Shown piece by piece: positions 32,217-40,708 of a stretch of 64,000 bases of DNA (the stretch's first letter is position 1; each line of letters opens with the position of its first letter). The stretch is taken from contig CAJFLE010000002.1 of NCBI GenBank assembly GCA_904387375.1, positions 91,080-155,079 of the forward strand, written 5' to 3'. The notes under the pieces are model-generated. The model had not been told where the DNA came from, ran no database searches, and saw nothing but the letters and a program-made list of their open reading frames with translations. The translations under genes were made by a program, and so were the position numbers. The stretch comes from Candidatus Protoclostridium gallicola (lineage in GTDB: Bacteria > Bacillota > Clostridia > Christensenellales > Pumilibacteraceae).

Positions 32217-32597
32217 TCATTTCTCCTTATTCATTCCCTCCGTAAGTTCTTTTACAGCCGCCCGGCCGAAACGGGGAGGTGGATTATACAGGCGGACGGC
32301 TTGCTTCGATTGTTACCGGCGCATCACCTCCTTTCCTCGTTAACTTTTTTCCGGCGGAGAAGCCGGCGATCGACATAAAAAAAGACGAACAGCGCGGAAA
32401 AATTACCTGTCGGTAACGTGCGGTCTGTTCGTCCGGTGAAAGTATCGGTATCGAAGCATGAAAAAACATGCGACTCCGAAATGTATTCATCAATCATCAT
32501 TCTCTCCCGTCCGCGACGGGCGGTTATGCACCGCATAACGCCCGCCGGCGACACTTTTTTCCGACCCGCCGGCGCAGCCGGTCCGAAGCCGAAAATC
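32217..32597 (-). promoter_or_regulatory. Long 5' leader of the lipoprotein/GH3 operon
   Basis: The predicted transcript start near 32597 leaves about 380 bases before the first gene. The leader folds into several hairpins and includes a strong intrinsic terminator (32377-32433). Short open frames exist, but none has a convincing product. I see no match to a riboswitch class that I can name. Confidence 0.55.
32377..32433 (-). terminator. Premature terminator (attenuator) inside the leader
   Basis: On the minus strand GACGAACAG pairs with CTGTTCGTC, enclosing an inner hairpin GTTACC-GACA-GGTAAT, and T7 follows directly. It lies about 160 bases before the first gene of the operon, so read-through must be controlled. 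Confidence 0.7.
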
Positions 32598-32603
32598 TCT
32601 TAC

Positions 32604-32631
32604 AGTATAACACCCCCCCCCGGCTTGTCAA
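32604..32631 (-). promoter_or_regulatory. Promoter with a G9 spacer tract, candidate phase-variable
   Basis: TTGACA and TATACT are separated by 16 bases on the minus strand. Nine of these are a continuous G tract (C9 at 32613-32621 on the plus strand). Gain or loss of one G changes the spacer length and so promoter strength. Confidence 0.75.
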
Positions 32632-32736
32632 GGGGGTTGTGAAAATTTCTGCAAACTTTTTTCGCAGTGTTTCAGGCGTTATATTGCATTTTTTCGCGCG
32701 TTATCCACAACCTGAGACGGGAGAAAAGAAAAGCAT

Positions 32737-32767
32737 AAAAAAATCCCGCCGCTGCGGAGCGACGGGA
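32737..32767 (-). terminator. Terminator of the degV gene
   Basis: CCCGTCGC pairs with GCGGCGGG (one wobble pair) around a CCGC-type loop. On the minus strand T7 follows the stem. Confidence 0.8.
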
Positions 32768-32804
32768 GTCGGTAGGATCAAACCGTAATTTTTCTGATTT
32801 TACG

Positions 32805-33689
32805 TCAGTTTTTGCGTTCGTCGCCGACGAAGAACAGCGCGACGGTGCCGGGGCCTGTGTGGCTGCCGATGACGGTGCCGATGCTGTTGATCATGACGGG
32901 CGCGGCGAGATTGGGGAAAGCGGCTTCGACGAGGTCGGCGACGCGGCGCGCGTCGTCGTAGCAGGCCGACTGGCACATAAAGCACTTGCCGTTGTATTCC
33001 CTGCCGCCGTCGGCATGCTCGATCATGCGCTTGACGATCTCGCTCATAACCTTCTTCTTTCCGGGATACTTATTGCGCGGGATCAGCTTGCCTTCGTTGC
33101 TGACGTTGAGCAGCGGGCAGATATGGAAGAGGGTGCCGAACAGCAGCGACGTCTTCGTGATACGGCCGCCGCGGTAGTAGCTTGTCAGGTCGGTGGAGAA
33201 AAACCAGTGATGGATTTTAAGGCGGTTGTTCTCTATCCACGCGCGCAGCCCGTCTATATCCATGCCCTCGTCGCGGCGGTCGGCGGCCATGTCCATCAGG
33301 AGGCCGTAACCGGACGAAGCGGCGAGGCTGTCGACGACGTATATCTTTCTGTCGGGGTACTTTTCCGCCAGTCCGTTTGCGGCGGTGACCGCGGAGTTGT
33401 AAGTGCCGGATATGCCGCCGGACAGCGTCACGTGCAGCACGTCCTTTCCCTCTTTCAGGAAGGACTCGAAAAATTCCGTGAACTGCTCGGGCGAAACCTG
33501 CGACGTCGTAGGTTTGGCGCCGTTTTCTATGCGCTTATAAAAATCGTCGAACGCAATGGTCTGGCCGAGATCGTCGGGATATTCCGTGCCGTCCATCATG
33601 AAATGGAAGCAGGTATACGGAATGTTTCTTTTTTCGAAATGCTCCTTGGGCAGATCGGCCGTGGAGCAGCAGGTCAGAACGTAACTCAT
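32805..33689 (-). CDS. DegV family fatty-acid-binding protein
   Basis: The 294-residue protein shows the DegV opening (YVLTCCSTADLPKEHFEKRNI), the loop PTTSQVSPEQFTEFFE with the Thr-Ser-Gln lipid-head-group motif, and LHVTLSGGISGTYNSA. DegV (FakB-type) proteins bind fatty acids and present them to the kinase FakA, so a role in lipid uptake or exchange is likely. No FakA gene is in the window. AAGGAG nine bases before the ATG at 33689 fixes the start. The upstream DNA holds TTGCGT-17-TACAAT as a possible promoter. Confidence 0.9.
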   Translation of the reverse strand: MSYVLTCCSTADLPKEHFEKRNIPYTCFHFMMDGTEYPDDLGQTIAFDDFYKRIENGAKPTTSQVSPEQFTEFFESFLKEGKDVLHVTLSGGISGTYNSAVTAANGLAEKYPDRKIYVVDSLAASSGYGLLMDMAADRRDEGMDIDGLRAWIENNRLKIHHWFFSTDLTSYYRGGRITKTSLLFGTLFHICPLLNVSNEGKLIPRNKYPGKKKVMSEIVKRMIEHADGGREYNGKCFMCQSACYDDARRVADLVEAAFPNLAAPVMINSIGTVIGSHTGPGTVALFFVGDERKN

Positions 33690-33873
33690 ATATATAAACT
33701 CCTTGATTTTTTCGGTATTTGCGGTAATAATTGTAATATGCCGCGGGCGGAAACGCAACCTATTTTCCGCATTCTCCGCTATACATTACGGAACGCGGCG
33801 GTAGAGTCCGGAAAACGCGGCTCTACCGTGAGTAGAGCCGCGGAAACGCAGCGATTTCTTCGATACGTCCGCG

Positions 33874-34500
33874 TCAGCGGCGGGAAGAGCGGCGGAAAAA
33901 ATGCCAGAGAACGATGAGCACCTGCGCCACGCCCGCCACCGCGTACGCCAGGCCGATCCACGGCACGCCGTAAAAAGTGACGTGCACGCATACCGCCGCC
34001 GACCACGCTATGCCCGACGACGCGACCGCGCGCCATACCGGCGGCCACCACAGGCAGGCGAACACGTGCCACACGATAAAGGACACGGGGAGCGCGTAAA
34101 GCAGAACTCGCACCGCCCACTCCGCGAATATATCGGGCGCCGCCACGCCGAACGAGAAACATATTATGCCGTCGATGAACCAGACGAGCACGACGGACAT
34201 CAGCGTTATTATGATGCGTTTGCGCCCCGCATTCGGGCGCGCTTTTTCTTCCTCTGCGTTGCCGGCGCTCGCCGCGGTAGGCCCGGCATATACGAGATCG
34301 TTGACGGTGACGCCGAAGATCTCCGCCAGCCGCACGAGAGTATGGAGATCGGGCGCGGCTTCGCCCCGCTCCCACTTGGAAACGGATTTATCCGAATAAT
34401 CGATCTTTTCGGCCAGTTCGAGCTGGGTCATGCCCATCCGGCGGCGGTTCGCCGCTATATTGGCCGCGATAATGAGATTCAGAGGCTGCCGGTCTTCCAT
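33874..34500 (-). CDS. XRE-family regulator with C-terminal membrane helices
   Basis: The 208-residue protein has an N-terminal HTH (residues about 12-65: MTQLELAEKIDYSDKSVSKWERG), an Ala/Glu-rich linker and four hydrophobic helices (about 90-200). Membrane-bound XRE proteins of this type are frequent in Clostridia; their signal is unknown. GGGAG seven bases before the ATG at 34500 supports the start. A hairpin (CGCGGCTCTA/TAGAGCCGCG) follows the stop at 33818-33842. Confidence 0.82.
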   Translation of the reverse strand: MEDRQPLNLIIAANIAANRRRMGMTQLELAEKIDYSDKSVSKWERGEAAPDLHTLVRLAEIFGVTVNDLVYAGPTAASAGNAEEEKARPNAGRKRIIITLMSVVLVWFIDGIICFSFGVAAPDIFAEWAVRVLLYALPVSFIVWHVFACLWWPPVWRAVASSGIAWSAAVCVHVTFYGVPWIGLAYAVAGVAQVLIVLWHFFRRSSRR

Positions 34501-34598
34501 CGTTTCTCCCGTCCGTTTTTGAAATTGTAACACAACCGGGCGGAAAAATCAACCGCTGCCGGTGCGCGCCGCAACATCCGCGCGCGAAAAAACGCGTT

Positions 34599-36782
34599 TT
34601 ATGCTTTTCTGACCAGGCACCACACCGATTTCCCCGGAACGGGAGCCGTGCCCGAAAACTCGCCGAGTTCGGTATCGCCCGCCGCGTCGCCGGAAACGCG
34701 CAGCGACCACAGCCCGTCGGGCAGCGGCACGTCCACCGCGTCCAGAGGATTGTAAATCATGAGCAGCGTTTCGCCGCACGCCGACAGCGTATAGACGATG
34801 ACGTCGTAGCGTACGTCGATGAAGTGCGTCGCCTCCTCGATCTCCTCCCTGCCCGTTATGCGCAGCGCGGGGTGCGCCTTGCGGAAAGCTATCAGACCGC
34901 GGTAGTAGTCGCGCATGGCGGCCTGGGCGGAACCGGGCGCGAGCGCTTCCCAGTCTATGTTGTTGAGCGAGTCGGGAAAGTTGTAGCTGTTCTCCTCGTA
35001 TCCGCCCTCCTTTTTCGGTTTGGAGCGCAGCATTTCCTCGCCCGCCTGGAAAAATGGTATGCCGCGCGAGGTAAGGACTATCGCCGCGCACATTCTGTTC
35101 ATGCTCAGCCGGTCGGCGAGAGTATCGTGCCCGCTCGTCAGCGACAGCTTGTCCCACAGCGCGAGGTTGTCGTGCGCGGAAACGTAGTTGATCACGCGGT
35201 CGGCGGACGGCGACACCCAGTTGGTGCCGAAGTTGGGCGACGTGCCGCCCATGGACGAGAATTTGACGAGATTGACGTTCTCGTACGCGCGGCCGTTGAC
35301 GTAACCGCCCTCGCCCGAACAGAACACGGGCCCTTTCACTCCGTCGCGCATTATGTCCGAGAACACCGCGACTCCGCCCGCCGCGCCCGCGGAGGGCTGT
35401 ATGCCCACGGCGTTCCATTTGTTGCACTGGCGGGAGCCGTCCAGCGACGTGGCGCCGCCCACCCAGCCTTCGCCGTACAGAATCACGGACGGGTCGGCCG
35501 CATGCAGAGCCTCTTCCGCCTTGTGCATGGTATACGTATCGTGCAGCCCCATAAGGTCGAAGCGGAAGCCGTCGGCGTGATAAGTCTTCGCCCAGTGCAG
35601 CAGCGAGTCGATGATGAAGCGGCGGCACATGGGACGCTCGCTCGCCGTTTCGTTACCGCAGCCCGAACCGTTGGTCGGGTTGCCGCGGTAGTCGAAGCGG
35701 TAATAATAGTGAGGCACGGCGCGCGCTATGGGCGCGTCGAAATTATAGGTATGGTTATATACCACGTCGAACACGACGCCCAGCCCCGCCTTGTGCAGCG
35801 CGGCCACGGCGCGGCGCAGTTCGAGAACGCGGGCGCGGCCGTCGCGAGGGTCGGAGCAGTACGCCCCCATCGGCGAGTTGTAGTTCATGGGGTCGTAGCC
35901 CCAGTTGAACGCGTTGTAATCCTCGTCGTCCAGCCTGGACTGGTCCACGGTGGCGTACTCGGCGCAGGGCAGCAGATGCACGTGCGTGACGCCGAGGTCG
36001 GCGACGTAGTCGGTGCCTATAGTCATGCCGCGCGAGTTGGTCAGCTTTTCGGCGAACGCGCCGAAGCCGCGCTTTGCCGCCGCGTTCGTTTTGCCCGAAA
36101 AGTCGCGGACGTGCACTTCCCATATAACGGCGTCGGTATAACTTTTCAGCGCGTGAGCTTTTTTGTATTCTGCGTGTTCGCTCTCCCAGCCCTCCGGCGT
36201 GACGGAAGGCGAAGAGAGGTTCGTCACCATGCCGCGGCGGCCGTTCAGCCCCGTGGCAAACGCGTACGGGTCGCACAGCTCGGCGTCCTTGCGGCCGTTG
36301 TACGACACCGTATAAGTATAATACATGCCTTCGAGGTCGGCGTTTATCTCCGCCGTCCACACCCCGCGCGACGAGCGTGTCATGCGCTTGCCGAGCAGGT
36401 TGGGCGAACCGTCGCCAGACGAGAAGAGATTGAGCCGCACGTCGAGCGCGAAAGGCGCCCACAGCCGGAACGTCGTTTTTCCTTCCTTCACTTCGGCGCC
36501 GAGCGGGCCGTCGTAATAATATCTTTCGTCGAATTCCGGTCTGTCGTATATGCCGAGGGGCTGCGCCGCGACGAGCGCGCCGTTATGCGACACGAAGCAC
36601 GGCGTTTCGGGGTCCAGCCGCGCTCCCAGCATGATGCGCACTTCCTGCGCGTCGTAAGGGCTGCGCGTCACTCCGGACACGGGAAGACGGACGCCGTCCG
36701 AATACACTTCGAATCCGCCGTCCTCTCCGTCGGTAAAACAGACTATTTTGTCATAGTCCTCTATGAACGCTTTCGATTTCAC
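34599..36782 (-). CDS. pulA: Type I pullulanase (GH13)
   Basis: The 727-residue enzyme debranches alpha-1,6 linkages in starch, glycogen or pullulan. It has an N-terminal CBM48-like beta domain (FRLWAPFALDVRLNLF), the pullulanase signature FNWGYDPMNYNSPMGAY, and the GH13 catalytic regions GFRFDLMGLHD (nucleophile Asp), ILYGEGWVGG (acid Glu) and NYVSAHDNLALWD (Asp). No signal peptide is seen, so it probably acts on internal glycogen or imported dextrins. The start is a GTG at 36782 with AAGGA eight bases upstream, inside the end of rplI five bases away, so the two are co-transcribed. Confidence 0.93.
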   Translation of the reverse strand: MKSKAFIEDYDKIVCFTDGEDGGFEVYSDGVRLPVSGVTRSPYDAQEVRIMLGARLDPETPCFVSHNGALVAAQPLGIYDRPEFDERYYYDGPLGAEVKEGKTTFRLWAPFALDVRLNLFSSGDGSPNLLGKRMTRSSRGVWTAEINADLEGMYYTYTVSYNGRKDAELCDPYAFATGLNGRRGMVTNLSSPSVTPEGWESEHAEYKKAHALKSYTDAVIWEVHVRDFSGKTNAAAKRGFGAFAEKLTNSRGMTIGTDYVADLGVTHVHLLPCAEYATVDQSRLDDEDYNAFNWGYDPMNYNSPMGAYCSDPRDGRARVLELRRAVAALHKAGLGVVFDVVYNHTYNFDAPIARAVPHYYYRFDYRGNPTNGSGCGNETASERPMCRRFIIDSLLHWAKTYHADGFRFDLMGLHDTYTMHKAEEALHAADPSVILYGEGWVGGATSLDGSRQCNKWNAVGIQPSAGAAGGVAVFSDIMRDGVKGPVFCSGEGGYVNGRAYENVNLVKFSSMGGTSPNFGTNWVSPSADRVINYVSAHDNLALWDKLSLTSGHDTLADRLSMNRMCAAIVLTSRGIPFFQAGEEMLRSKPKKEGGYEENSYNFPDSLNNIDWEALAPGSAQAAMRDYYRGLIAFRKAHPALRITGREEIEEATHFIDVRYDVIVYTLSACGETLLMIYNPLDAVDVPLPDGLWSLRVSGDAAGDTELGEFSGTAPVPGKSVWCLVRKA

Positions 36783-36787
36783 CGCGC

Positions 36788-37228
36788 TTATCCTTTGACT
36801 ATGACGGTGACCTTGGCCGTGACTTCGGGATGCAGTTTGACGGCGACCTTATAAGTCCCCGTCTGCTTGATGGGCTGTTCGAGCACTATCTTCTTCTTGT
36901 CCACTTCCACGCCCGCCTTCCCGAGCGCGTCGGCGATGGCCTGCGTGTTCAGCGCGCCGAACAGTTTGCCGTTCGCGCCCACGGTGACGGGCACGGTCAC
37001 TTCGGTCTTGTTCAGAGCCGCGGCGGTTTCGCGCGCGGCGGCAAGCGCCTGCGCCTTCTTGTAACGCTCGCTCGAACGCTGCGCCTCGAGCAGATTGAGA
37101 TTCTGCGCCGTGGCGGGCTGCGCGAGTTTGTTTCTGATAAGGTAATTGTTGGCGTAGCCGTCCGAAACGTTGACTACGTCGCCCTTCTTTCCCGAACCCT
37201 TCACATCCTGGAGCAATATGACTTTCAT
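36788..37228 (-). CDS. rplI: 50S ribosomal protein L9
   Basis: The 146-residue protein begins [19 protein letters not shown] and contains [15 protein letters not shown], the signature of L9's N-terminal 23S-rRNA-binding domain, then the long connecting helix and the C-terminal domain. AGGAAGAG precedes the ATG. It normally lies with dhh/dnaB genes; here pulA follows directly, which is an unusual arrangement. Confidence 0.97.
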   Translation of the reverse strand: MKVILLQDVKGSGKKGDVVNVSDGYANNYLIRNKLAQPATAQNLNLLEAQRSSERYKKAQALAAARETAAALNKTEVTVPVTVGANGKLFGALNTQAIADALGKAGVEVDKKKIVLEQPIKQTGTYKVAVKLHPEVTAKVTVIVKG

Positions 37229-37251
37229 AATCTCTTCCTTCCTTTTCGGTT

Positions 37252-37280
37252 ATTTTACCATACGATGGGCGCGCTGTCAA
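37252..37280 (-). promoter_or_regulatory. Promoter of rplI-pulA
   Basis: TTGACA, a 17-base spacer and TAAAAT read on the minus strand and end about 23 bases before the rplI ATG. Confidence 0.75.
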
Positions 37281-37361
37281 GCGCAACCGACGCGCGCGTG
37301 CGCGTGCGCGGCTCCGGAGATTAGAAAAAGATTAAAACTGCGGCGAAAAGAAAGAACGCTA

Positions 37362-37390
37362 TTGACACGGAAACGCTTTTATAATATAAT
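37362..37390 (+). promoter_or_regulatory. Promoter of the SPFH/zinc-ribbon operon
   Basis: TTGACA, a 17-base spacer and TATAAT are both perfect. The start point near 37397 gives a leader of about 54 bases to the gene at 37451. Confidence 0.88.
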
Positions 37391-37450
37391 ATTATCGATC
37401 GGAACGCCGCAAACGGCTCCGGTAAATAAAGCCAAAGGATAATTACCAAA

Positions 37451-38560
37451 ATGGGAATGTTGAAACTGATCGAATGGAAGAGCGACAGCCGCGACACCAT
37501 CGTCTACCGCGTGGATCTGGAAAAGGACTACATCACCAAGGGATCCAAGCTCACCGTGCGCGAAGGACAGGCCTGCGTGTTCTGCGACAAGGGCAGAATG
37601 GCCGACGTCTTCCTGCCCGGCATGTATACGCTCGGCACCGACAACGTGCCGCTGCTGACCAAGCTCATGAGCTGGAAGTACGGTTTCGAAAGCCCGTTCA
37701 AGTCGGACGTGTACTTCGTCAACACCCGCCAGTTCACGGGCGAGAAATGGGGCACGAAAAACCCCATCATCATCCGCGACGCGGACTACGGCGCGGTGCG
37801 CGTGCGCGCGTTCGGCACGTATGCGTTCAAGGTTGACGACCCCTATGTGTTCCTGACCGAAATCTCGGGCGCGGTTTCCTCCTTCCGTTCCTCCGAAATA
37901 ACCGAATATCTCCGCAGCATGGCGGTGACGCGCATTTCGGACATCATCGGCGAGAGCAAGGTGCCCGTGCTCGATATGGCGGGCAACCTCGTCGAGTTCG
38001 GCGAGCAGGTGCAGAAGGGCCTGGACGAGGCGTTCAAGAAGATAGGTCTGACCGTCACGCAGTTCAATTTCGAGAACTTCTCGCTGCCCGAGGCGCTGGA
38101 AAAGGCGCTCGACGAGAGCACCTCGCTCGGCATACTCGGCAAGAACATGAACGTCTATACGCAGAAGGCGCAGGCTGACGCGCTCGTCAACGCGTCCAAG
38201 AACCCCGGCACCGCCGGCGGCATGATGGGCGCGGGCATAGGCATGGGCATGGGCGTCGGCATGGGCAACATGTTCATGAACATGGCGAGCGGCATGAGCG
38301 GCGGCGCGCAGGGCGCCAAAGCAGGTTCCGCGACGTGCCCGTCGTGCGGCGCGGCAATGGCTCCGGGCGCGAAATTCTGCCCCGAATGCGGAGCTCCCGC
38401 CGGACGCGTGTGCCCCAAGTGCGGAGCTGTGGTCAAGGCGTCGGGCGCGAGGTTCTGCCCCGAATGCGGAGCGTCGCTTGAAGCGGCGTGCCCCAAGTGC
38501 GGCGCCAAGGTCAAAGCCGGCGCCAAGTTCTGTCCCGAGTGCGGGGAGAAACTCAAGTGA
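37451..38560 (+). CDS. SPFH-domain protein with C-terminal zinc ribbons (YdjI-like)
   Basis: The 369-residue protein has an SPFH/virion-core-like domain (residues about 20-240, with GTYAFKVDDPYVFLTEI and LTVTQFNFENFSLPE), a Gly/Met-rich linker and three double zinc ribbons with CPxCG...CPECG pairs at the C terminus. It resembles Bacillus YdjI, a membrane-associated stress protein recruited to damaged membranes by partner proteins. AAAGGA precedes the ATG. It overlaps the next gene by four bases. Confidence 0.87.
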   Translation: MGMLKLIEWKSDSRDTIVYRVDLEKDYITKGSKLTVREGQACVFCDKGRMADVFLPGMYTLGTDNVPLLTKLMSWKYGFESPFKSDVYFVNTRQFTGEKWGTKNPIIIRDADYGAVRVRAFGTYAFKVDDPYVFLTEISGAVSSFRSSEITEYLRSMAVTRISDIIGESKVPVLDMAGNLVEFGEQVQKGLDEAFKKIGLTVTQFNFENFSLPEALEKALDESTSLGILGKNMNVYTQKAQADALVNASKNPGTAGGMMGAGIGMGMGVGMGNMFMNMASGMSGGAQGAKAGSATCPSCGAAMAPGAKFCPECGAPAGRVCPKCGAVVKASGARFCPECGASLEAACPKCGAKVKAGAKFCPECGEKLK

Positions 38561-39660
38561 ACGAAGAGTCCGTAACCCCGCAGGAGCTGGCGGAAGCGAA
38601 AGAGAGCGCGACCGAGGTATCCAAATGCCCGTCGTGCGGCGCCAACCTGACGTATAACCCCGCGCACGGCACGCTGGAATGCGAGTACTGCGGCACCGAG
38701 GTCAAGGTGGACATGACCGAGTATGCGGAGGAGATAGACTTTTCCAAACTCGTCGAGGACAACAGGGCGTGGAACGACGAAACGCGCGTGTACGTATGCA
38801 ACAACTGCGGCGCGCGGCAGATACTGTCAAAGCGCGAGATAGCGCCCAAGTGCGCGTTCTGCGGCACGTCCAACATCGTGGAAACGGACTCGATGAGCGG
38901 GCTGAAACCCAACGCCATACTTCCCTTCCTGCTCGGCAAGGAGAGCGCGGGTAAATTCTATACGAAGTGGGCGAAGAAAAAGCTGTTTTCCCCTTCCTCG
39001 TTCAAGCGCGACTTAAAGCCGGAAAAGATAAGCGGCAACTACTACCCCGCTTTCACGTTCGACTCGAACACGCGCACGCCGTACGTCGGCAGGCTGGGCG
39101 AATATTACTACACGTCGCACACCGACTCCAAGGGTCGCGTGCACACGACGCGGCACACGCGTTACTTCAACATCGGCGGCACGTACGAAATGTTCTTCAA
39201 CGACGTGTTCGTACAGGCGTCCGCGCCCACGGACACCAAGATGCTGAAAAAGATCGGACCGTTCGCGACCGACGATTCGCACAAGTACAGCAGCGATTTC
39301 CTGCACGGCTTTTCCGCCAGCCAATACGAAAAAGACGGGCTGGAATGCTGGAAGGAAGCGCGCGGGTTCATGCAGAGCAGCGTGCGCGCCAATATTCTTT
39401 CTCAGTATCATTACGACGTGATAGAATCCTTCAGCTTCAACATGCACTGCTATAACACGACGTATAAGTATCTGCTGCTGCCCGTGTACATCGGACACAG
39501 CGAATACAAGAAGAAACTGTACCGTTTCTATATGAACGGACAGAGCGGCAAGGTTTGGGGCAAGACTCCGAAATCCCCCGTCCGCATACTGACCGCCGTC
39601 CTGCTGGGGCTGGCGGTCGCGGCGGCCGTGACCGTGCTATGCGTCATGGCGGCGCTGTAA
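38557..39660 (+). CDS. TFIIB-type zinc-ribbon membrane protein
   Basis: The 367-residue protein starts with a zinc ribbon (CPSCGANL ... CEYCGTEV, residues about 24-48) and a second one (CNNCGARQ ... CAFCGTSN, about 89-110). A beta-rich domain follows, and one C-terminal membrane helix (about 343-365) completes it. It resembles Bacillus YdjH-type proteins that pair with YdjI. The start is a GTG at 38557 that overlaps the SPFH stop, which shows coupling. It may anchor the SPFH protein at the membrane. Confidence 0.82.
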   Translation: MNEESVTPQELAEAKESATEVSKCPSCGANLTYNPAHGTLECEYCGTEVKVDMTEYAEEIDFSKLVEDNRAWNDETRVYVCNNCGARQILSKREIAPKCAFCGTSNIVETDSMSGLKPNAILPFLLGKESAGKFYTKWAKKKLFSPSSFKRDLKPEKISGNYYPAFTFDSNTRTPYVGRLGEYYYTSHTDSKGRVHTTRHTRYFNIGGTYEMFFNDVFVQASAPTDTKMLKKIGPFATDDSHKYSSDFLHGFSASQYEKDGLECWKEARGFMQSSVRANILSQYHYDVIESFSFNMHCYNTTYKYLLLPVYIGHSEYKKKLYRFYMNGQSGKVWGKTPKSPVRILTAVLLGLAVAAAVTVLCVMAAL

Positions 39661-39679
39661 AACAAGGAGGTTTTCAGTT

Positions 39680-40093
39680 ATGGAAGCATTGATCGCCGCG
39701 GTCATCGCGGAGGGCGTCGTTATCGTCGGACTGGCAGTCGCGCTGATAATAGCGATAAAAAAGAACGGACGGCCCGGATCCAAGGCGGACAACGTCAGAA
39801 TAATAGACGGGGTGCGCTATACGACGGACAAACTCGAATACGGCGAGGACGGTCAGCCCGCGGTCACCCACCGCAAGGGCGACATACTGCTCGAACGCGG
39901 CAAGACGTATACGGTGCGCCTCGGCGGAAAGATAATCCCCGGCAAGTACACCGTGCTCACCGGCAGCGAGAATACGGATAAGTTCAATTTGAGAATAGGC
40001 GGCATAGTCCGCGAATACAGCCACGCCGAGGACATCGTGCTGGCGGACGGCGAAGAAATATGCGCGGTGTCGCACGCCGTCATACTCAGGTAA
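39680..40093 (+). CDS. Small membrane-anchored protein of the SPFH operon
   Basis: The 137-residue protein has an N-terminal membrane helix (residues about 4-26, IAAVIAEGVVIVGLAVALII) and a cytoplasmic beta-rich domain (RLGGKIIPGKYTVLTGS). AAGGAGG precedes the ATG. No family is recognised, but its place between the zinc-ribbon protein and another membrane protein suggests a part of the same envelope complex. Confidence 0.75.
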   Translation: MEALIAAVIAEGVVIVGLAVALIIAIKKNGRPGSKADNVRIIDGVRYTTDKLEYGEDGQPAVTHRKGDILLERGKTYTVRLGGKIIPGKYTVLTGSENTDKFNLRIGGIVREYSHAEDIVLADGEEICAVSHAVILR

Positions 40094-40106
40094 AGGAGAA
40101 AACATC

Positions 40107-40550
40107 ATGAGCAAGAATCTGCTTTTCAAAGTACTCGTGGCGCTCTGCTTCGTCGCGGCCGCCGTGCTGTGGATACTGTCCGCCGCCGACATCATCGCCA
40201 TCAATATGTCGTGGGCGATCGCCGTATTCGCATTCGTGCTCGGCGCGTTGTTCATCGGCAAGGGTCTGTTTTCCAGAAACGTCGGCACGTTCAAGAAGCT
40301 GAACATACTGTTCGGCGCCGTGTTCGTGGTCGCCGGAGTGCTCGCGCTCGTGGGCACGTTCATAGAGGAATCCCTCGTCCTCCCCATCATAGCGCTTATA
40401 GTCACGCTGGCCGTGCTGCTGTGCATCCTCGCTACGGGCGGCAGAAAGTGGGACCAGGGCGATAACGACAACGCCGGATACAAGAACTACTGGCAGCGCA
40501 AGAAGGAAAAGGAAGAACAGGAAAAAAATCGCGACGACAAGGACGAATAA
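40107..40550 (+). CDS. Four-helix membrane protein of the SPFH operon
   Basis: The 147-residue protein has four hydrophobic helices (residues about 7-29, 33-53, 64-84 and 90-110) and a strongly charged Lys/Glu C-terminal tail. AAAGGAG precedes the ATG. It is the last gene of the operon and is followed by a terminator. I do not recognise the family. Confidence 0.75.
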   Translation: MSKNLLFKVLVALCFVAAAVLWILSAADIIAINMSWAIAVFAFVLGALFIGKGLFSRNVGTFKKLNILFGAVFVVAGVLALVGTFIEESLVLPIIALIVTLAVLLCILATGGRKWDQGDNDNAGYKNYWQRKKEKEEQEKNRDDKDE

Positions 40551-40562
40551 TCGCAGTAAACG

Positions 40563-40604
40563 AAAAACGGCGTTTCGCAGAAAAATGCGGAGCGCCGTTT
40601 ATTT
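40563..40604 (+). terminator. Terminator of the SPFH operon
   Basis: CGGCGTTTCGCA pairs with TGCGGAGCGCCG around an A-rich loop, followed by a T-rich stretch ending in T6. Confidence 0.8.
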
Positions 40605-40658
40605 TTTATTCTTTTATTCTTTCGCGGCGGAGGCCGGGCTGATCATGGCGGAGCAGCA

Positions 40659-40693
40659 CAAAGGGAACCGTCATCTGACGGTTCCCTTTTCGT
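40659..40693. terminator. Bidirectional terminator between convergent operons
   Basis: AAAGGGAACCGTCA pairs exactly with TGACGGTTCCCTTT around two bases, with A- and T-rich flanks. It serves the minus-strand lipoprotein gene at 40709 and probably also the plus-strand operon. Confidence 0.75.
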
Positions 40694-40708
40694 TGCGATA
40701 AGTTTGTA

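Noticed and set aside
32284..32554. Two overlapping short minus-strand frames (69 and 76 codons) in the leader of the lipoprotein operon.
   Set aside because: They run straight through the terminator hairpin and show no family or convincing start; a leader peptide cannot be excluded but is not supported.
32217..32597. A known riboswitch (for example a GEMM cyclic-di-GMP type) in the long leader.
   Set aside because: The conserved core bases of the classes I checked by eye are not present.
34824..36854. A 676-codon plus-strand frame opposite pullulanase.
   Set aside because: The pullulanase frame has all catalytic motifs; the antisense product is Arg/Val-rich noise.
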